Assembly: GCA_036501365.1 (NCBI GenBank)
Contig: DASYAL010000014.1
Span: 1-64,000 of the forward strand
DNA from: CAIKMD01 sp036501365
Lineage (GTDB): Bacteria > Pseudomonadota > Alphaproteobacteria > ATCC43930 > CGMCC-115725
Reading direction: 5' to 3'
Length of the DNA: 64,000 nt
Shown: piece after piece, positions 43,300-52,755 of the stretch
How the letters are laid out: each line of letters starts with the position of its first letter
How positions within the stretch are numbered: position 1 is the stretch's first letter
Notes under the pieces: model-generated
Seen by the model: only the letters and a program-made list of their open reading frames with translations
Database searches by the model: none
What the model was told of the DNA's origin: nothing
Translations under genes and position numbers: made by a program

Positions 43300-44417
43300 G
43301 CACCTTCGCCCGCACCGATCGCCGGATCGTCGCGCAATGGTGGTGGACCGTCGATCGCTGGTCGATCCTCGCGATCCTCGCGCTGATCGGCTTCGGTTCG
43401 CTGATGGTGATGGCAGCGAGCCCGGCCGTCGCCGTGCGCATCGGCGCCGACAGCCTCCATTTCATCAAGCGCTATTTCGCGGTGCTGCCGCTGGCGCTGG
43501 TGCTGATGTTCTCGGTCTCATTGATGAGCCCGCGGACGATCCGCCTGCTCGCCTTCGCCGGTCTCGCGATCGGCATCGTGCTGCTCGTTTACACACTGAT
43601 GAATGGCATCGAGATCAAAGGCGCGCGGCGGTGGATCGATCTGCCGGGCGAATCGATCCAACCTTCGGAATTCGTCAAGCCGTGTTTTGCGGTGGTAGCG
43701 GCCTGGCTGTTCGCGCAAAGCAAGGAGCGGCCCAGCTTTCCCGGGAGCTGGATCGCTGCCGGTCTCTACTTGCTGATCGTCGGGCTGCTGATCCGCCAGC
43801 CCGACCTTGGCCAGACCGCGGTCGTCTCGGTGGTGTGGTTCACGCAGTTCTTCCTGGCCGGCCTGCCGCTGCTGTGGATGGTGACGCTGCTCGCGGGCGG
43901 CGTGCTCGGCCTGGCCGGCGCCTACACGTTCCTGCCGCACGTCACGGTTCGCATCAACGATTTCCTCGATCCGACGGCCGGCAATAGCTATCAGGTCGAT
44001 CGCTCGATCGACGCCTTCATGAATGGCGGGCTGTGGGGACGCGGGCCGGGCGAGGGCACTGTGAAGCTGTCGCTGCCCGACGCGCATGCCGATTTCGTCT
44101 TCGCAGTCGCAGGCGAGGAGCTGGGGCTGATCGTCTGCCTCATCATCGTCGCGCTCTTCGCCTTCGTGGTGCTGCGCGGCTTCTCGCGGCTCCTGCAAGA
44201 GAACAATCTCTACATCGTCCTCGCCGCCACCGGCTTGCTGGTCCAGTTCGGACTGCAGGCGATCATCAACATGGCGTCGACGCTACACCTCATGCCAACC
44301 AAGGGCATGACCTTGCCTTTCATCTCCTATGGCGGCTCCTCGCTGCTCGCGCTCGGCCTCGGCGTCGGCATGATGCTGGCGCTGACGCGACGGCGCTTCG
44401 GGGACGGTGACGAATGA
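43296..44417 (+). CDS. ftsW: Septal peptidoglycan glycosyltransferase FtsW
   Basis: A SEDS-family polymerase of lipid II that works with FtsI at the septum. 373 residues with about ten membrane helices. GARRWIDLPGESIQPSEFVK and the catalytic-region PDAHADFVFAVAGEELG are intact, as is the C-terminal TKGMTLPFISYGGSSLLA. It overlaps murD and murG by 4 nt each. Confidence 0.97.
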   Translation: MSTFARTDRRIVAQWWWTVDRWSILAILALIGFGSLMVMAASPAVAVRIGADSLHFIKRYFAVLPLALVLMFSVSLMSPRTIRLLAFAGLAIGIVLLVYTLMNGIEIKGARRWIDLPGESIQPSEFVKPCFAVVAAWLFAQSKERPSFPGSWIAAGLYLLIVGLLIRQPDLGQTAVVSVVWFTQFFLAGLPLLWMVTLLAGGVLGLAGAYTFLPHVTVRINDFLDPTAGNSYQVDRSIDAFMNGGLWGRGPGEGTVKLSLPDAHADFVFAVAGEELGLIVCLIIVALFAFVVLRGFSRLLQENNLYIVLAATGLLVQFGLQAIINMASTLHLMPTKGMTLPFISYGGSSLLALGLGVGMMLALTRRRFGDGDE

Positions 44418-45526
44418 CGGGGCATCTCGTCGTCCTTGCCAGCGGCGGCACCGGCGGCCACTTGTTCCCCGCCGAGGCGCTCGCCAGCGCGCTCCTGGCG
44501 CGCGGCCACCGCGTCGCGCTGGTGACCGATCGGCGCGGCCAGGCTTTCGCCGATCGCCTGCCCGAGGTCGCGCTGCACCGCATCCCGGCTGGCCGTCTCG
44601 ATGCGGGCCTGATCGGCAAGGCGATGGGCGTCGCCGAGATGATGCTCGGCACGTTCGCCGCCGGGACGCTGCTTGGTCGCTTGCGGCCCGCGGTGGTGGT
44701 CGGCTTCGGCGGCTATCCCTCGGTGCCGACCATGCTTGCAGCATCGCGCCGCCGCCTTGCGACGGTGGTGCATGAGCAGAACGCGCTGATGGGCCGCGCC
44801 AACCGCCTGCTCGCGCCCCGAGTCTCGCGCATCGCAACATCGTTCCCTCAGGTGCAGGGGTTAAAGCCCGCCGATCAGGCACGCATCACCTTCACCGGCA
44901 ATCCGGTGCGGCCGGAGATCGCGCGGCTGCGCGATTTGCCTTACGCGGCGCCGAGTGGCGCCATCAATCTCCTCGTCACCGGCGGGAGCCAGGGTGCGCG
45001 CATCCTCAGCACCGTGATTCCCGAAGCGCTCGCGCGCCTGCCCGCGACGCTCAAAGCGCGGCTCGCCTTGGCGCAGCAGGCGCGGCCCGAAGACATCGAT
45101 CGCGTGCGCGAGACACATCGACAAAACGGCATCGCCGCCGAAGTGGCGCCGTTCTTCCACGATGTGCCGGAGCGTCTCGCCCGCGCCCATCTCGTGATTG
45201 CCCGCTCAGGCGCCTCGACCGTCGCCGAGCTTTGCGTCGCGGGCCGTCCCGCGATCCTTGTCCCCTATGCCCATGCGGCCGACGATCATCAAAGCGTCAA
45301 CGCGCGCGCGCTCGAGGAGGCCGGCGCCGTCTGGGTGATGCCGGAAAGCGGCTTCACGCCTGAAACGCTGGCTGCGCACCTCGAGACCCTGCTCGCCGCG
45401 CCCGAAAGCCTCACCGCCGCCGCCGCCGCCGCGCGCGCGCTCGGCAAGCCCGATGCGGCAGCACGCCTCGCCGATCTCGTCCTCGCCGGCGCCAATGGCG
45501 ACGATCACCGGGAGAATGCCGCATGA
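44414..45526 (+). CDS. murG: Undecaprenyl-PP-MurNAc-pentapeptide GlcNAc transferase MurG
   Basis: Converts lipid I to lipid II on the cytoplasmic face. 370 residues of GT-B fold; the N-terminal glycine loop is LASGGTGGHLFPAEAL, then VVGFGGYPSVPTMLAA and HEQNALMGRANRLL; the donor site holds VTGGSQGARILS and RSGASTVAELC. ATGA overlaps with ftsW and murC. Confidence 0.97.
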   Translation: MTGHLVVLASGGTGGHLFPAEALASALLARGHRVALVTDRRGQAFADRLPEVALHRIPAGRLDAGLIGKAMGVAEMMLGTFAAGTLLGRLRPAVVVGFGGYPSVPTMLAASRRRLATVVHEQNALMGRANRLLAPRVSRIATSFPQVQGLKPADQARITFTGNPVRPEIARLRDLPYAAPSGAINLLVTGGSQGARILSTVIPEALARLPATLKARLALAQQARPEDIDRVRETHRQNGIAAEVAPFFHDVPERLARAHLVIARSGASTVAELCVAGRPAILVPYAHAADDHQSVNARALEEAGAVWVMPESGFTPETLAAHLETLLAAPESLTAAAAAARALGKPDAAARLADLVLAGANGDDHRENAA

Positions 45527-46944
45527 GAGCGCTGCCGATCGATATCGGTCCGCTGCATTTCGTTGGCATTGGCGGCATCGGCATGAGCGGTATCGCCGAG
45601 ATCCTGCACAATCTCGGCTACAAGGTGCGCGGCAGTGATGCCGCCGACGGCGCCAATGTCCGCCGGCTGCAAGCGCTCGGCATTTCGGTCGCGATCGGCC
45701 ACACGGCCGAGAATCTCGGCGATGCGCGTGTGGTCGTGATCTCCTCGGCAGTGAAGCCCGACAATCCCGAGGTCATGGCAGCGCGCGCCCGGCTCTTGCC
45801 GGTGGTGCGACGCGCCGAGATGCTCGGCGAGCTGATGCGCCTCAAATGGGCGATCGCGGTCGCCGGCACGCACGGCAAGACCACGACCACCTCGATGATT
45901 GGCGCGCTGCTCGAAGCCGCCGGCCGCGACCCGACCATCATCAACGGCGGCATCATCAACGCGCACGGCACCAACGCCCATCTCGGCGGCGGCGACTGGA
46001 TGGTGGTGGAGGCCGATGAGAGCGACGGCACTTTTGTGAAGCTGCCATCGACCATCGCCGTCGTCACCAATATCGATCCCGAACATCTCGATCATTACGG
46101 CACCGTCGAGGCGCTGCATCAGGGCTTTGAAAGCTTCGCCGGCAACGTGCCGTTCTACGGCCTCGACATCCTCTGCATCGACCATCCGGTGGTGCAGGGC
46201 CTGATCCCGCGACTCTCGGAGCGCCGTATCGTTACCTATGGCTTCAGCCCGCAGGCCGAGATCCGCGCCGTCGACGTGACGCTCGGCCGCGACGGCGCGC
46301 GCTACGACGTAGTGATCGCCGACCGCCGCAACAATTCGACGCGCACTATCGCCGGCCTGACCTTGCCGATGTTCGGCCGCCACAACGTGCAGAACTCGCT
46401 CGCCGTGGTCGCAGTCGCACGCGAGCTGAGGCTCGGCGACGACGTGCTGCGCGAGGCGCTGGCCGGGTTCAAGGGCGTCAAGCGGCGCTTCACCAAGATC
46501 GGCGAGGCACACGGCATAACCATCATCGACGATTACGCGCATCATCCGGTCGAGATCGCGGCAGTCTTGAGCGCGGCGCGCGACGCGACATCGGGCAGCG
46601 TCATCGCCGTGGTGCAGCCGCATCGCTATTCGCGCCTCGCCAATCTCTTCGCCGAGTTCTGCACCTGCTTCAACGACGCCGACGCGGTTGTCGTCGCCGA
46701 TGTCTATCCCGCCGGCGAAGCGCCGATCGAGGGCGCCTCGCGCGATGCACTGGTCGAGGGCCTGCGCGCGCGCGGCCACCGCAAGGCGCTGCCCCTCGCC
46801 AATCCGAGCGCGCTCGCCGCGACCATCGAGAGCCTCGCGAAACCGGGCGATCTCGTCGTCTGCCTCGGCGCCGGCTCGATCACCAACTGGGCGGCAAATC
46901 TGCCGAGCGAGATCGACAGCCTCGCCGCGGGATCGCGGCCATGA
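45523..46944 (+). CDS. murC: UDP-N-acetylmuramate:L-alanine ligase MurC
   Basis: Adds the first amino acid of the stem peptide. 473 residues; FVGIGGIGMSGIAEIL binds the UMP part, VAGTHGKTTTTSMIG is the ATP loop, and EADESDGTF and MFGRHNVQNSLA are conserved. IDDYAHHPVEIAAVL is a family signature. Coupled by ATGA overlaps to murG and murB. Confidence 0.97.
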   Translation: MRALPIDIGPLHFVGIGGIGMSGIAEILHNLGYKVRGSDAADGANVRRLQALGISVAIGHTAENLGDARVVVISSAVKPDNPEVMAARARLLPVVRRAEMLGELMRLKWAIAVAGTHGKTTTTSMIGALLEAAGRDPTIINGGIINAHGTNAHLGGGDWMVVEADESDGTFVKLPSTIAVVTNIDPEHLDHYGTVEALHQGFESFAGNVPFYGLDILCIDHPVVQGLIPRLSERRIVTYGFSPQAEIRAVDVTLGRDGARYDVVIADRRNNSTRTIAGLTLPMFGRHNVQNSLAVVAVARELRLGDDVLREALAGFKGVKRRFTKIGEAHGITIIDDYAHHPVEIAAVLSAARDATSGSVIAVVQPHRYSRLANLFAEFCTCFNDADAVVVADVYPAGEAPIEGASRDALVEGLRARGHRKALPLANPSALAATIESLAKPGDLVVCLGAGSITNWAANLPSEIDSLAAGSRP

Positions 46945-47873
46945 TGGCAGCGGCTATGCCGACGCATCACCTCATCAATCGCCTGCCGAAGGTGCGCGGC
47001 CGCTTGAGCGCCGATGCGCCGCTTGCCCAAGTGACCTGGTTCCGTGTCGGCGGACCGGCGGAAGTGATGTTCCGACCCGCCGATATCGACGATCTCAGCG
47101 CCTTTCTCGCCGCCAAGCCCGCCGACGTGCCGGTGACGGTGATTGGCGTCGCCTCGAACCTCCTGGTGCGCGACGGTGGTATCAAAGGCGTGGTCGTGCG
47201 GCTCGGTCGCGGCTTCGTCGAGATTGAAGCCAAGGACGCAACCGTCACCGCCGGCGCCGGCGCGCTCGATTTCAACGTCGCGCTCAGCGCACGCGACGCC
47301 GGCATCACCGGGCTCGAATTCCTCTCCGGCATTCCGGGAACCGTCGGTGGCGGCCTGCGCATGAATGCCGGCGCCTATGGCAGCGAGTTGAAGGACGCGC
47401 TGCAGAGCGCAACCGCGCTCGATGCCCAAGGCGGGCGTCACGAGCTACCGGTCGCGGCGCTCGATCTCTCCTATCGCCACAGCGGCGTGCCGGACGATTG
47501 GATCTTCGTTGCGGCGCGCTTTGCCGGCACGGCCGGCGATAGACTCGCGATCGCCCGCCGCATGGCCGAGATCCAGGCCGCGCGCGAGGCCAGCCAGCCG
47601 ATTCGCGCCAAGACCGGCGGCTCGACCTTCGCCAATCCGCCGGGGCACAAGGCCTGGCAGCTCATCGACGAGGCCGGCTGCCGCGGCATCCGCCGCGGCA
47701 GCGCGATGATCTCCGACAAGCACGCCAATTTCCTTATCAACACCGGCGAGGCGACGGCGGCCGATATCGAGGCGCTGGGCGAGGAAGTGCGCGCCCGGGT
47801 GCTGGCCAAGACCGGCATCACCCTCGATTGGGAGATTCGCCGCATCGGCGTGGCGGCAGGAGGCGCAGCATGA
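46941..47873 (+). CDS. murB: UDP-N-acetylenolpyruvoylglucosamine reductase MurB
   Basis: FAD- and NADPH-dependent reduction that yields UDP-MurNAc. 310 residues, type IIa by length; TWFRVGGPAEVMFRPAD, the FAD segment GVASNLLVRDGGIKGVVVRL, SGIPGTVGGGLRMNAGAYG and SGSTFANPPG-like GGSTFANPPGHKAW are visible. ATG 46941 is within the murC stop; internal ATG 46956 would also be possible. The stop overlaps ddl. Confidence 0.96.
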   Translation: MMAAAMPTHHLINRLPKVRGRLSADAPLAQVTWFRVGGPAEVMFRPADIDDLSAFLAAKPADVPVTVIGVASNLLVRDGGIKGVVVRLGRGFVEIEAKDATVTAGAGALDFNVALSARDAGITGLEFLSGIPGTVGGGLRMNAGAYGSELKDALQSATALDAQGGRHELPVAALDLSYRHSGVPDDWIFVAARFAGTAGDRLAIARRMAEIQAAREASQPIRAKTGGSTFANPPGHKAWQLIDEAGCRGIRRGSAMISDKHANFLINTGEATAADIEALGEEVRARVLAKTGITLDWEIRRIGVAAGGAA

Positions 47874-48793
47874 AGCGACGCGCCGCCGTGCTGATGGGCG
47901 GGTGGTCCGCCGAGCGCGACGTCTCGCTGGTCAGCGGCCGTGAATGCGCCGACGCGCTCGAAGAGCTCGGCTATCGCGTCGGCCGTATCGACGTGACGCG
48001 CGATCTGACCGAGCTTGTCGCAGCGCTGACACCCAAGCCCGACGTCGTCTTCAATGCGCTCCATGGCCGCGGCGGCGAGGACGGCACGATCCAGGGCATC
48101 CTCGATACGCTACAGATTCCCTACACCCATTCGGGCGCCGTCGCCTCGGCGATCGCGATGCACAAGCCGCTGGCGAAATGCGTGTTCGCCGCCGCCGGCC
48201 TGCCACTCGCCGAGAGCAAGGTCGTAACGCGCGCGGCGCTGCTCGCGAAGGATCCGCTGCCGCGGCCCTTCGTCGTCAAGCCTATGAACGAAGGATCGAG
48301 CGTCGGCGTCCATATCGTCCGTGAGGGCGACAACGCCTGGCGTGTCGAGATCGGGCGCTGGGATCACGGCGACGAGATCATGATCGAGCGCTACGTACCG
48401 GGCCGCGAGATCACCGTCGCGGTGATGGGCAACCGCGCGCTCGGCGCGCTCGAGATCCGGCCCATCGCCGCGACGATGTACGACTACCAATCGAAATACG
48501 CGCCGGGCGGCTCCGAGCATCTCATGCCGGCGCCGATTCATCCCGACGCCTACCAGGCGGCGCTCGAGATCGGCCGCAAAGCACACCGCGCGCTCGGCTG
48601 CCGCGGCGTCAGCCGCGCCGATCTGCGCTACGACGACACGGCCGGCGAGCCGGGGCGGATGGTGTTGCTGGAAATCAACACGCAGCCGGGTATGACGCCG
48701 ACCTCGCTCGTGCCCGACATCGCCCGTTACCACGGCATCAGCTTTCTCGAGCTGGTGCGCTGGATGGTGGAGAACGCCGCATGCGATTCATGA
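47870..48793 (+). CDS. ddl: D-alanine:D-alanine ligase
   Basis: Makes D-Ala-D-Ala for MurF. 307 residues, DdlB-like; VLMGGWSAERDVSLVSG start, FNALHGRGGEDGTIQG and YTHSGAVASAIAMHK, ATP-grasp FVVKPMNEGSSVGV, and LLEINTQPGMTPTSLVPD at the metal site. ATG 47870 is in the murB stop codon. Its 3' end overlaps ftsQ by 13 nt, the longest overlap in the cluster apart from ftsI/murE. Confidence 0.96.
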   Translation: MKRRAAVLMGGWSAERDVSLVSGRECADALEELGYRVGRIDVTRDLTELVAALTPKPDVVFNALHGRGGEDGTIQGILDTLQIPYTHSGAVASAIAMHKPLAKCVFAAAGLPLAESKVVTRAALLAKDPLPRPFVVKPMNEGSSVGVHIVREGDNAWRVEIGRWDHGDEIMIERYVPGREITVAVMGNRALGALEIRPIAATMYDYQSKYAPGGSEHLMPAPIHPDAYQAALEIGRKAHRALGCRGVSRADLRYDDTAGEPGRMVLLEINTQPGMTPTSLVPDIARYHGISFLELVRWMVENAACDS

Positions 48794-49641
48794 GTTGCGC
48801 CGACGATCCCCCGCCCGTGCGCATCCGCCGTCGCCGCCAGCTGCAGCGCCGCGTTTCCTATGCCGCGGCCGGCGCGATCTTCCTGGCCGGCGGCGCGTTC
48901 GGCGCCTGGTATGTCGAGCACGGCGGCCGGCTTCCGGCCATCGTCGCCGAGACCGAGGGCCACATCGCCGCGCTCGGTGCTCGCCTCAATCTCACCGTTG
49001 AGAGCGTGGAGCTCGAAGGCCGCATGCGCGCCGATCGACAGGCGATTTTCGCTGCACTCGAAGTGCATCGCGGCATGCCGATCCTCGCGGTCGGTCTCGA
49101 CGCCGCCAAGACGCGGCTCGAAGCCGTGCCGTGGGTGCGCTCCGCCTCGATCGAGCGCCTGCTGCCCGATACCCTCTACGTCCGCATCGTCGAGCGGAGG
49201 CCGCTCGCGCTGTGGCAGCACGGCAGCAAGTTCGACCTCGTTGATCAGGACGGCGCGATCATCGCCAACGCCGATCCGGCGGCTTTCTCCGCGCTGCCAC
49301 AGGTCGTCGGCGACGACGCGCCGGCGGCAACGCCCGGGCTGCTCGAACTTCTGGCCGCCGAGCCGGCGCTGCAGCGCCGCGTCACCGCCGCCGTCAGGGT
49401 CGGCGGTCGGCGCTGGAACATCGAATTCGACGATGGCATCGAAGTCGCGCTGCCCGAGAACGGGACGAGCGCTGCCTGGCATCGTCTCGCCTCGTTGGAG
49501 CGCAGCGATGGCCTCTTGGAGCGCAACGTCCAGGCCGTCGACATGCGCCTGCCCGATCGCCTCGTCATGCGCCTCGCGCCCGACGTAGCCAAGTCGCTGA
49601 TCAAGAAAAGTCGGTCCCCGCAAGCGAGTCCCAATACATGA
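48781..49641 (+). CDS. ftsQ: Cell division protein FtsQ
   Basis: A bitopic divisome scaffold that holds FtsL and FtsB. 286 residues: basic cytoplasmic tail with RIRRRRQLQRR, one membrane helix (YAAAGAIFLAGGAFGAWYV), a POTRA domain (VESVELEGRMRADRQAIFAA and ILAVGLDAAKTRLEAVPWV), then FtsQ/DivIB beta domain (LPDTLYVRIVERRPLALWQ). Its stop overlaps ftsA. Confidence 0.93.
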   Translation: MRFMSCADDPPPVRIRRRRQLQRRVSYAAAGAIFLAGGAFGAWYVEHGGRLPAIVAETEGHIAALGARLNLTVESVELEGRMRADRQAIFAALEVHRGMPILAVGLDAAKTRLEAVPWVRSASIERLLPDTLYVRIVERRPLALWQHGSKFDLVDQDGAIIANADPAAFSALPQVVGDDAPAATPGLLELLAAEPALQRRVTAAVRVGGRRWNIEFDDGIEVALPENGTSAAWHRLASLERSDGLLERNVQAVDMRLPDRLVMRLAPDVAKSLIKKSRSPQASPNT

Positions 49642-50891
49642 CAAAAATCAACATTCGTCCGCGTGGCGGGCTGCTTGCCGCCGTCGATATCGGCACCACC
49701 AAGATCTCGTGCTTTGTCGTCAAGGTCGAGGATGGCGAGCCGCGCGTCGCCGGCATCGGCCACCAGGTCTCGAAAGGCGTGCGCAACGGCGTGATCGTCG
49801 ACATCGAAGCGGCAAGCCGCTCGATCCTCGCTTGCGTCCACGCCGCCGAGGAGATGGCCGGCGCCACGATCAGCGAGGCGGTGATCAACATCTCGGGCGG
49901 CTTCGGCAACTCGCGCCTCGTCAAGGCGGAGCTCGCCTTGAACGGCCGCGAGGTCAGCGACGTGCTGATGCAGCGCGTGCTCGATCAGGGGCACCGCATC
50001 AAGGACATGCCCGACCGCACCGTCATCCATTCGATCCCGGTCGGTTTCTCGATCGACGGCGGTCGAAGCCTGCGCGACCCGCGTGGGCTCTTCGGGCAGA
50101 AATTGACGGTCAACATGAACGTCGTCACCGCGCAATTCGCGGCGGTGCGCAACCTCTCGAATTGCATCGGCCGCTGCCATCTCGAGACCGCGGCGGTGGT
50201 GGTGAGCCCTTATGCTTCCGGCCTTTCCTGCTTGGTCGAGGACGAAAGCGAGCTCGGCGTCACCGTCATCGATATGGGTGGCGGCACTACCACCATCGGT
50301 GTGTTTTTCGACGGCAATCTCGTCTTCGCCGACAGCGTTCCGATCGGCGGCACGCATGTCACCAACGACATCGCGCGCGGGCTCTCGACCCCGATCGCCC
50401 ATGCCGAGCGCATGAAGACGCTGTACGGCAGCGCGATCGCCTCGTCGGCCGACGAGCGCGAGACCATCACCGTGCCGCTGGTCGGCGAAGAAGAGGACGG
50501 CCACGCCAACCACGTGCCGAAATCGCTGCTCGTCGGCATCATCGCGCCGCGGCTCGAAGAGACGCTCGAGCTGGTGCGCGAGCGTCTCGAAACCTCGGGC
50601 TTCGACAAGATCGCCGGCCGCCGCGTTGTTCTGACCGGCGGCGCCTCGCAACTTCCCGGCATCCGCGAACTGGCCGGGCTCATTCTCGACAAGCAGGTTC
50701 GCATCGGCCGGCCGTCACGTCTCGACGGTCTTGCCGAAGCCACGCAGGGACCGGCCTTCGCGACGACCGCCGGGCTCATTCATTTCGCTTTGTCCGAACG
50801 CGCCGAGATCCCGCGGCGGGGCCGCGCGCTGACGGAGGAATCGAACGGCCTGATCGGCCGCTTAGGCAACTGGGTTCGTGAGTACCTTTGA
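49638..50891 (+). CDS. ftsA: Cell division protein FtsA
   Basis: The actin-like membrane tether of FtsZ. 417 residues; LAAVDIGTTKISCFVVKVED and VIDMGGGTTTIGVFFDG are the two phosphate-binding loops, with VVLTGGASQLPGI as the adenosine motif. The C-terminal amphipathic helix is GRLGNWVREYL. It is followed by a 67-bp gap with its own small hairpin and then ftsZ. Confidence 0.97.
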   Translation: MTKINIRPRGGLLAAVDIGTTKISCFVVKVEDGEPRVAGIGHQVSKGVRNGVIVDIEAASRSILACVHAAEEMAGATISEAVINISGGFGNSRLVKAELALNGREVSDVLMQRVLDQGHRIKDMPDRTVIHSIPVGFSIDGGRSLRDPRGLFGQKLTVNMNVVTAQFAAVRNLSNCIGRCHLETAAVVVSPYASGLSCLVEDESELGVTVIDMGGGTTTIGVFFDGNLVFADSVPIGGTHVTNDIARGLSTPIAHAERMKTLYGSAIASSADERETITVPLVGEEEDGHANHVPKSLLVGIIAPRLEETLELVRERLETSGFDKIAGRRVVLTGGASQLPGIRELAGLILDKQVRIGRPSRLDGLAEATQGPAFATTAGLIHFALSERAEIPRRGRALTEESNGLIGRLGNWVREYL

Positions 50892-50958
50892 GACCAATGA
50901 CCGTTTCCTGCCGCAAGGAACGGACCCCCACGCTACGGAGCATCCCGGAGGATAAGCA

Positions 50959-52560
50959 ATGACACTGAATCTCACCCTTCCCGAAGAAGAACAAGAGTTG
51001 AAGCCCCGCATCACCGTGGTTGGCGTCGGCGGCGCCGGCGGCAACGCGGTCACCAACATGATCCGCTCGAATCTCGCCGGCGTCGAATTCGTCATCTGCA
51101 ACACCGACGCGCAGTCGATGCAGCAGAATCTCTGCGAGCGCCGCATCCAGATGGGCATCGGCGTCACCCGGGGCCTCGGGGCCGGCTCACGTCCCGAGGT
51201 CGGCCGCGCCTCCGCCGAAGAAGCGCTCGAGGAGATCATGGTCGCGCTCGAAGGCTCCAACATGGCCTTCATCACCGCCGGCATGGGCGGCGGCACCGGC
51301 ACGGGCGCCGCGCCGGTCATCGCCCGCGCAGCGCGCGAGAGCGGCATCCTGACGATCGGCGTCGTCACCAAGCCGTTCCAGTTCGAGGGCACGCATCGCA
51401 TGCGCCTTGCCGAGGCCGGCATCCAGGAGCTGCAGAAATACGTCGACACGCTGATCATCATTCCGAACCAGAACTTGTTCCGGGTCGCGAATGAGCGCAC
51501 GACCTTTGCCGACGCCTTCAAGATGGCCGACGACGTGCTGCATTCGGGCGTCGCCGGCGTCACCGACCTGATGGTGAAGCCCGGCCTCATCAACCTCGAC
51601 TTCGCGGACATCCGCGCGGTTATGAGCGAGATGGGCAAGGCGATGATGGGTACGGGCGAAGCCGAAGGCGAGCGCCGCGCCATCGACGCCGCCGAGGCCG
51701 CGATCTCGAATCCGCTGCTCGAGGACGTCTCGATGAAGGGCGCGCGCGGCGTCCTCATCAACATCACCGGCGGTCCCGACATGACGCTGTTCGAGGTCGA
51801 CGAGGCCGCGAACCGAATCCGCGAAGAGGTCGATCCCGACGCCAACATCATCTTCGGCTCGACCTTCGACGATCGTCTCGAAGGCCGCATGCGCATCTCC
51901 GTGGTGGCGACGGGCATCGAAGTCGACAAAGCGGTACAGCCGCGGCCGCTGATCTCGCTGGTCAGCGATCGCAGCAAGGCCGACGCGCCGCGGCCGGCCC
52001 TGGCGCCGTTCTCGTCGTCGCCGGCGCCAGCAGCCGAGATGAAGTCAATCGAGCCGCGCCTACCCGAGGTGCGGCCGGCCGAGCCGCCCGCAGCGGCGGT
52101 TACGGAGCCGCGCCTGACGGCTGAGATCCGCGCCGAGGCAGGGCCCGAGCCGGCGGCGCTGCCTCACGCGCAATCGGCCGAGGCGCAGGCGGTGCGCAGC
52201 AGCCCCTTCATCCCGCCGCGGCCGATCGAAGCGACGGTGAAGCCCGCCGTCGCTCCCGTCGCGGCGCCGGCGCCCGATGCGATGGCTGCCGCCGCGATCG
52301 AGAATGGCGGCCGGCCGGCGCAACGGACGACCAGCCGCGTGCCGAGCCTCTTCGAGCGCGTGACCAAGGCCGGTCGCCTGCTCCACCGCGAGGAGCCCGA
52401 GCCGCCGGGTGCGCGCGTCGCACCGGTCGTCGCCGCGCCAACCCCGGCGCCGGTGCCGGCGCAGGCCAAGCTCGGTCCGCTCGATCCGGGCGAACGGCCC
52501 GGCGCCAAAGAGGAGGACCTGCTCGACATCCCGGCCTTTTTGCGCCGGCAGGCGAATTAG
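50959..52560 (+). CDS. ftsZ: Cell division protein FtsZ
   Basis: The tubulin-like GTPase that forms the Z-ring. 533 residues: GTPase core ~1-320 with VVGVGGAGGNAVTNM and the tubulin signature GGGTGTG at 110-116, then a Pro/Ala-rich linker of roughly 190 residues, ending in the conserved anchor DIPAFLRRQAN that binds FtsA. The long linker is usual in alphaproteobacteria. A GGAGG 7 nt before the ATG gives it a separate strong ribosome-binding site, unlike the overlapped genes before it. Confidence 0.98.
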   Translation: MTLNLTLPEEEQELKPRITVVGVGGAGGNAVTNMIRSNLAGVEFVICNTDAQSMQQNLCERRIQMGIGVTRGLGAGSRPEVGRASAEEALEEIMVALEGSNMAFITAGMGGGTGTGAAPVIARAARESGILTIGVVTKPFQFEGTHRMRLAEAGIQELQKYVDTLIIIPNQNLFRVANERTTFADAFKMADDVLHSGVAGVTDLMVKPGLINLDFADIRAVMSEMGKAMMGTGEAEGERRAIDAAEAAISNPLLEDVSMKGARGVLINITGGPDMTLFEVDEAANRIREEVDPDANIIFGSTFDDRLEGRMRISVVATGIEVDKAVQPRPLISLVSDRSKADAPRPALAPFSSSPAPAAEMKSIEPRLPEVRPAEPPAAAVTEPRLTAEIRAEAGPEPAALPHAQSAEAQAVRSSPFIPPRPIEATVKPAVAPVAAPAPDAMAAAAIENGGRPAQRTTSRVPSLFERVTKAGRLLHREEPEPPGARVAPVVAAPTPAPVPAQAKLGPLDPGERPGAKEEDLLDIPAFLRRQAN

Positions 52561-52581
52561 CGGTCGACTCGCAGGCCAGGC

Positions 52582-52609
52582 GGCGGGGTTCCGGGTCCGG
52601 AATCCCGCC
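52582..52609 (+). terminator. Terminator-like hairpin after ftsZ
   Basis: Arms GGCGGGGTTCCGG (52582-52594) and CCGGAATCCCGCC (52597-52609) pair with one mismatch, 22 bp after the ftsZ stop. No T-run follows, so it may attenuate rather than end transcription. The remaining gap to lpxC (52610-52755) is AT-rich with a stem TTCAC...GTGAA around 52664-52695, and probably holds the lpxC promoter. Confidence 0.6.
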
Positions 52610-52755
52610 GGTTGGCGGCGCGAATCGGGTCCCGCAAGTCGTTGAACAATCTAATAAATATTCTTCACACTCCGTAACAAAGAGTGATTTGTGAAGCATT
52701 GGCGATAGTTGGTAACCCTAAGCCCAACCTTGCATTGCAACATTGGGGGTCGGTT

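Noticed and set aside
52640..52664. TTGAAC...TATTCT as an lpxC promoter
   Set aside because: The spacer is only 11 bp; the AT-rich region may hold a promoter but this pair is not convincing.
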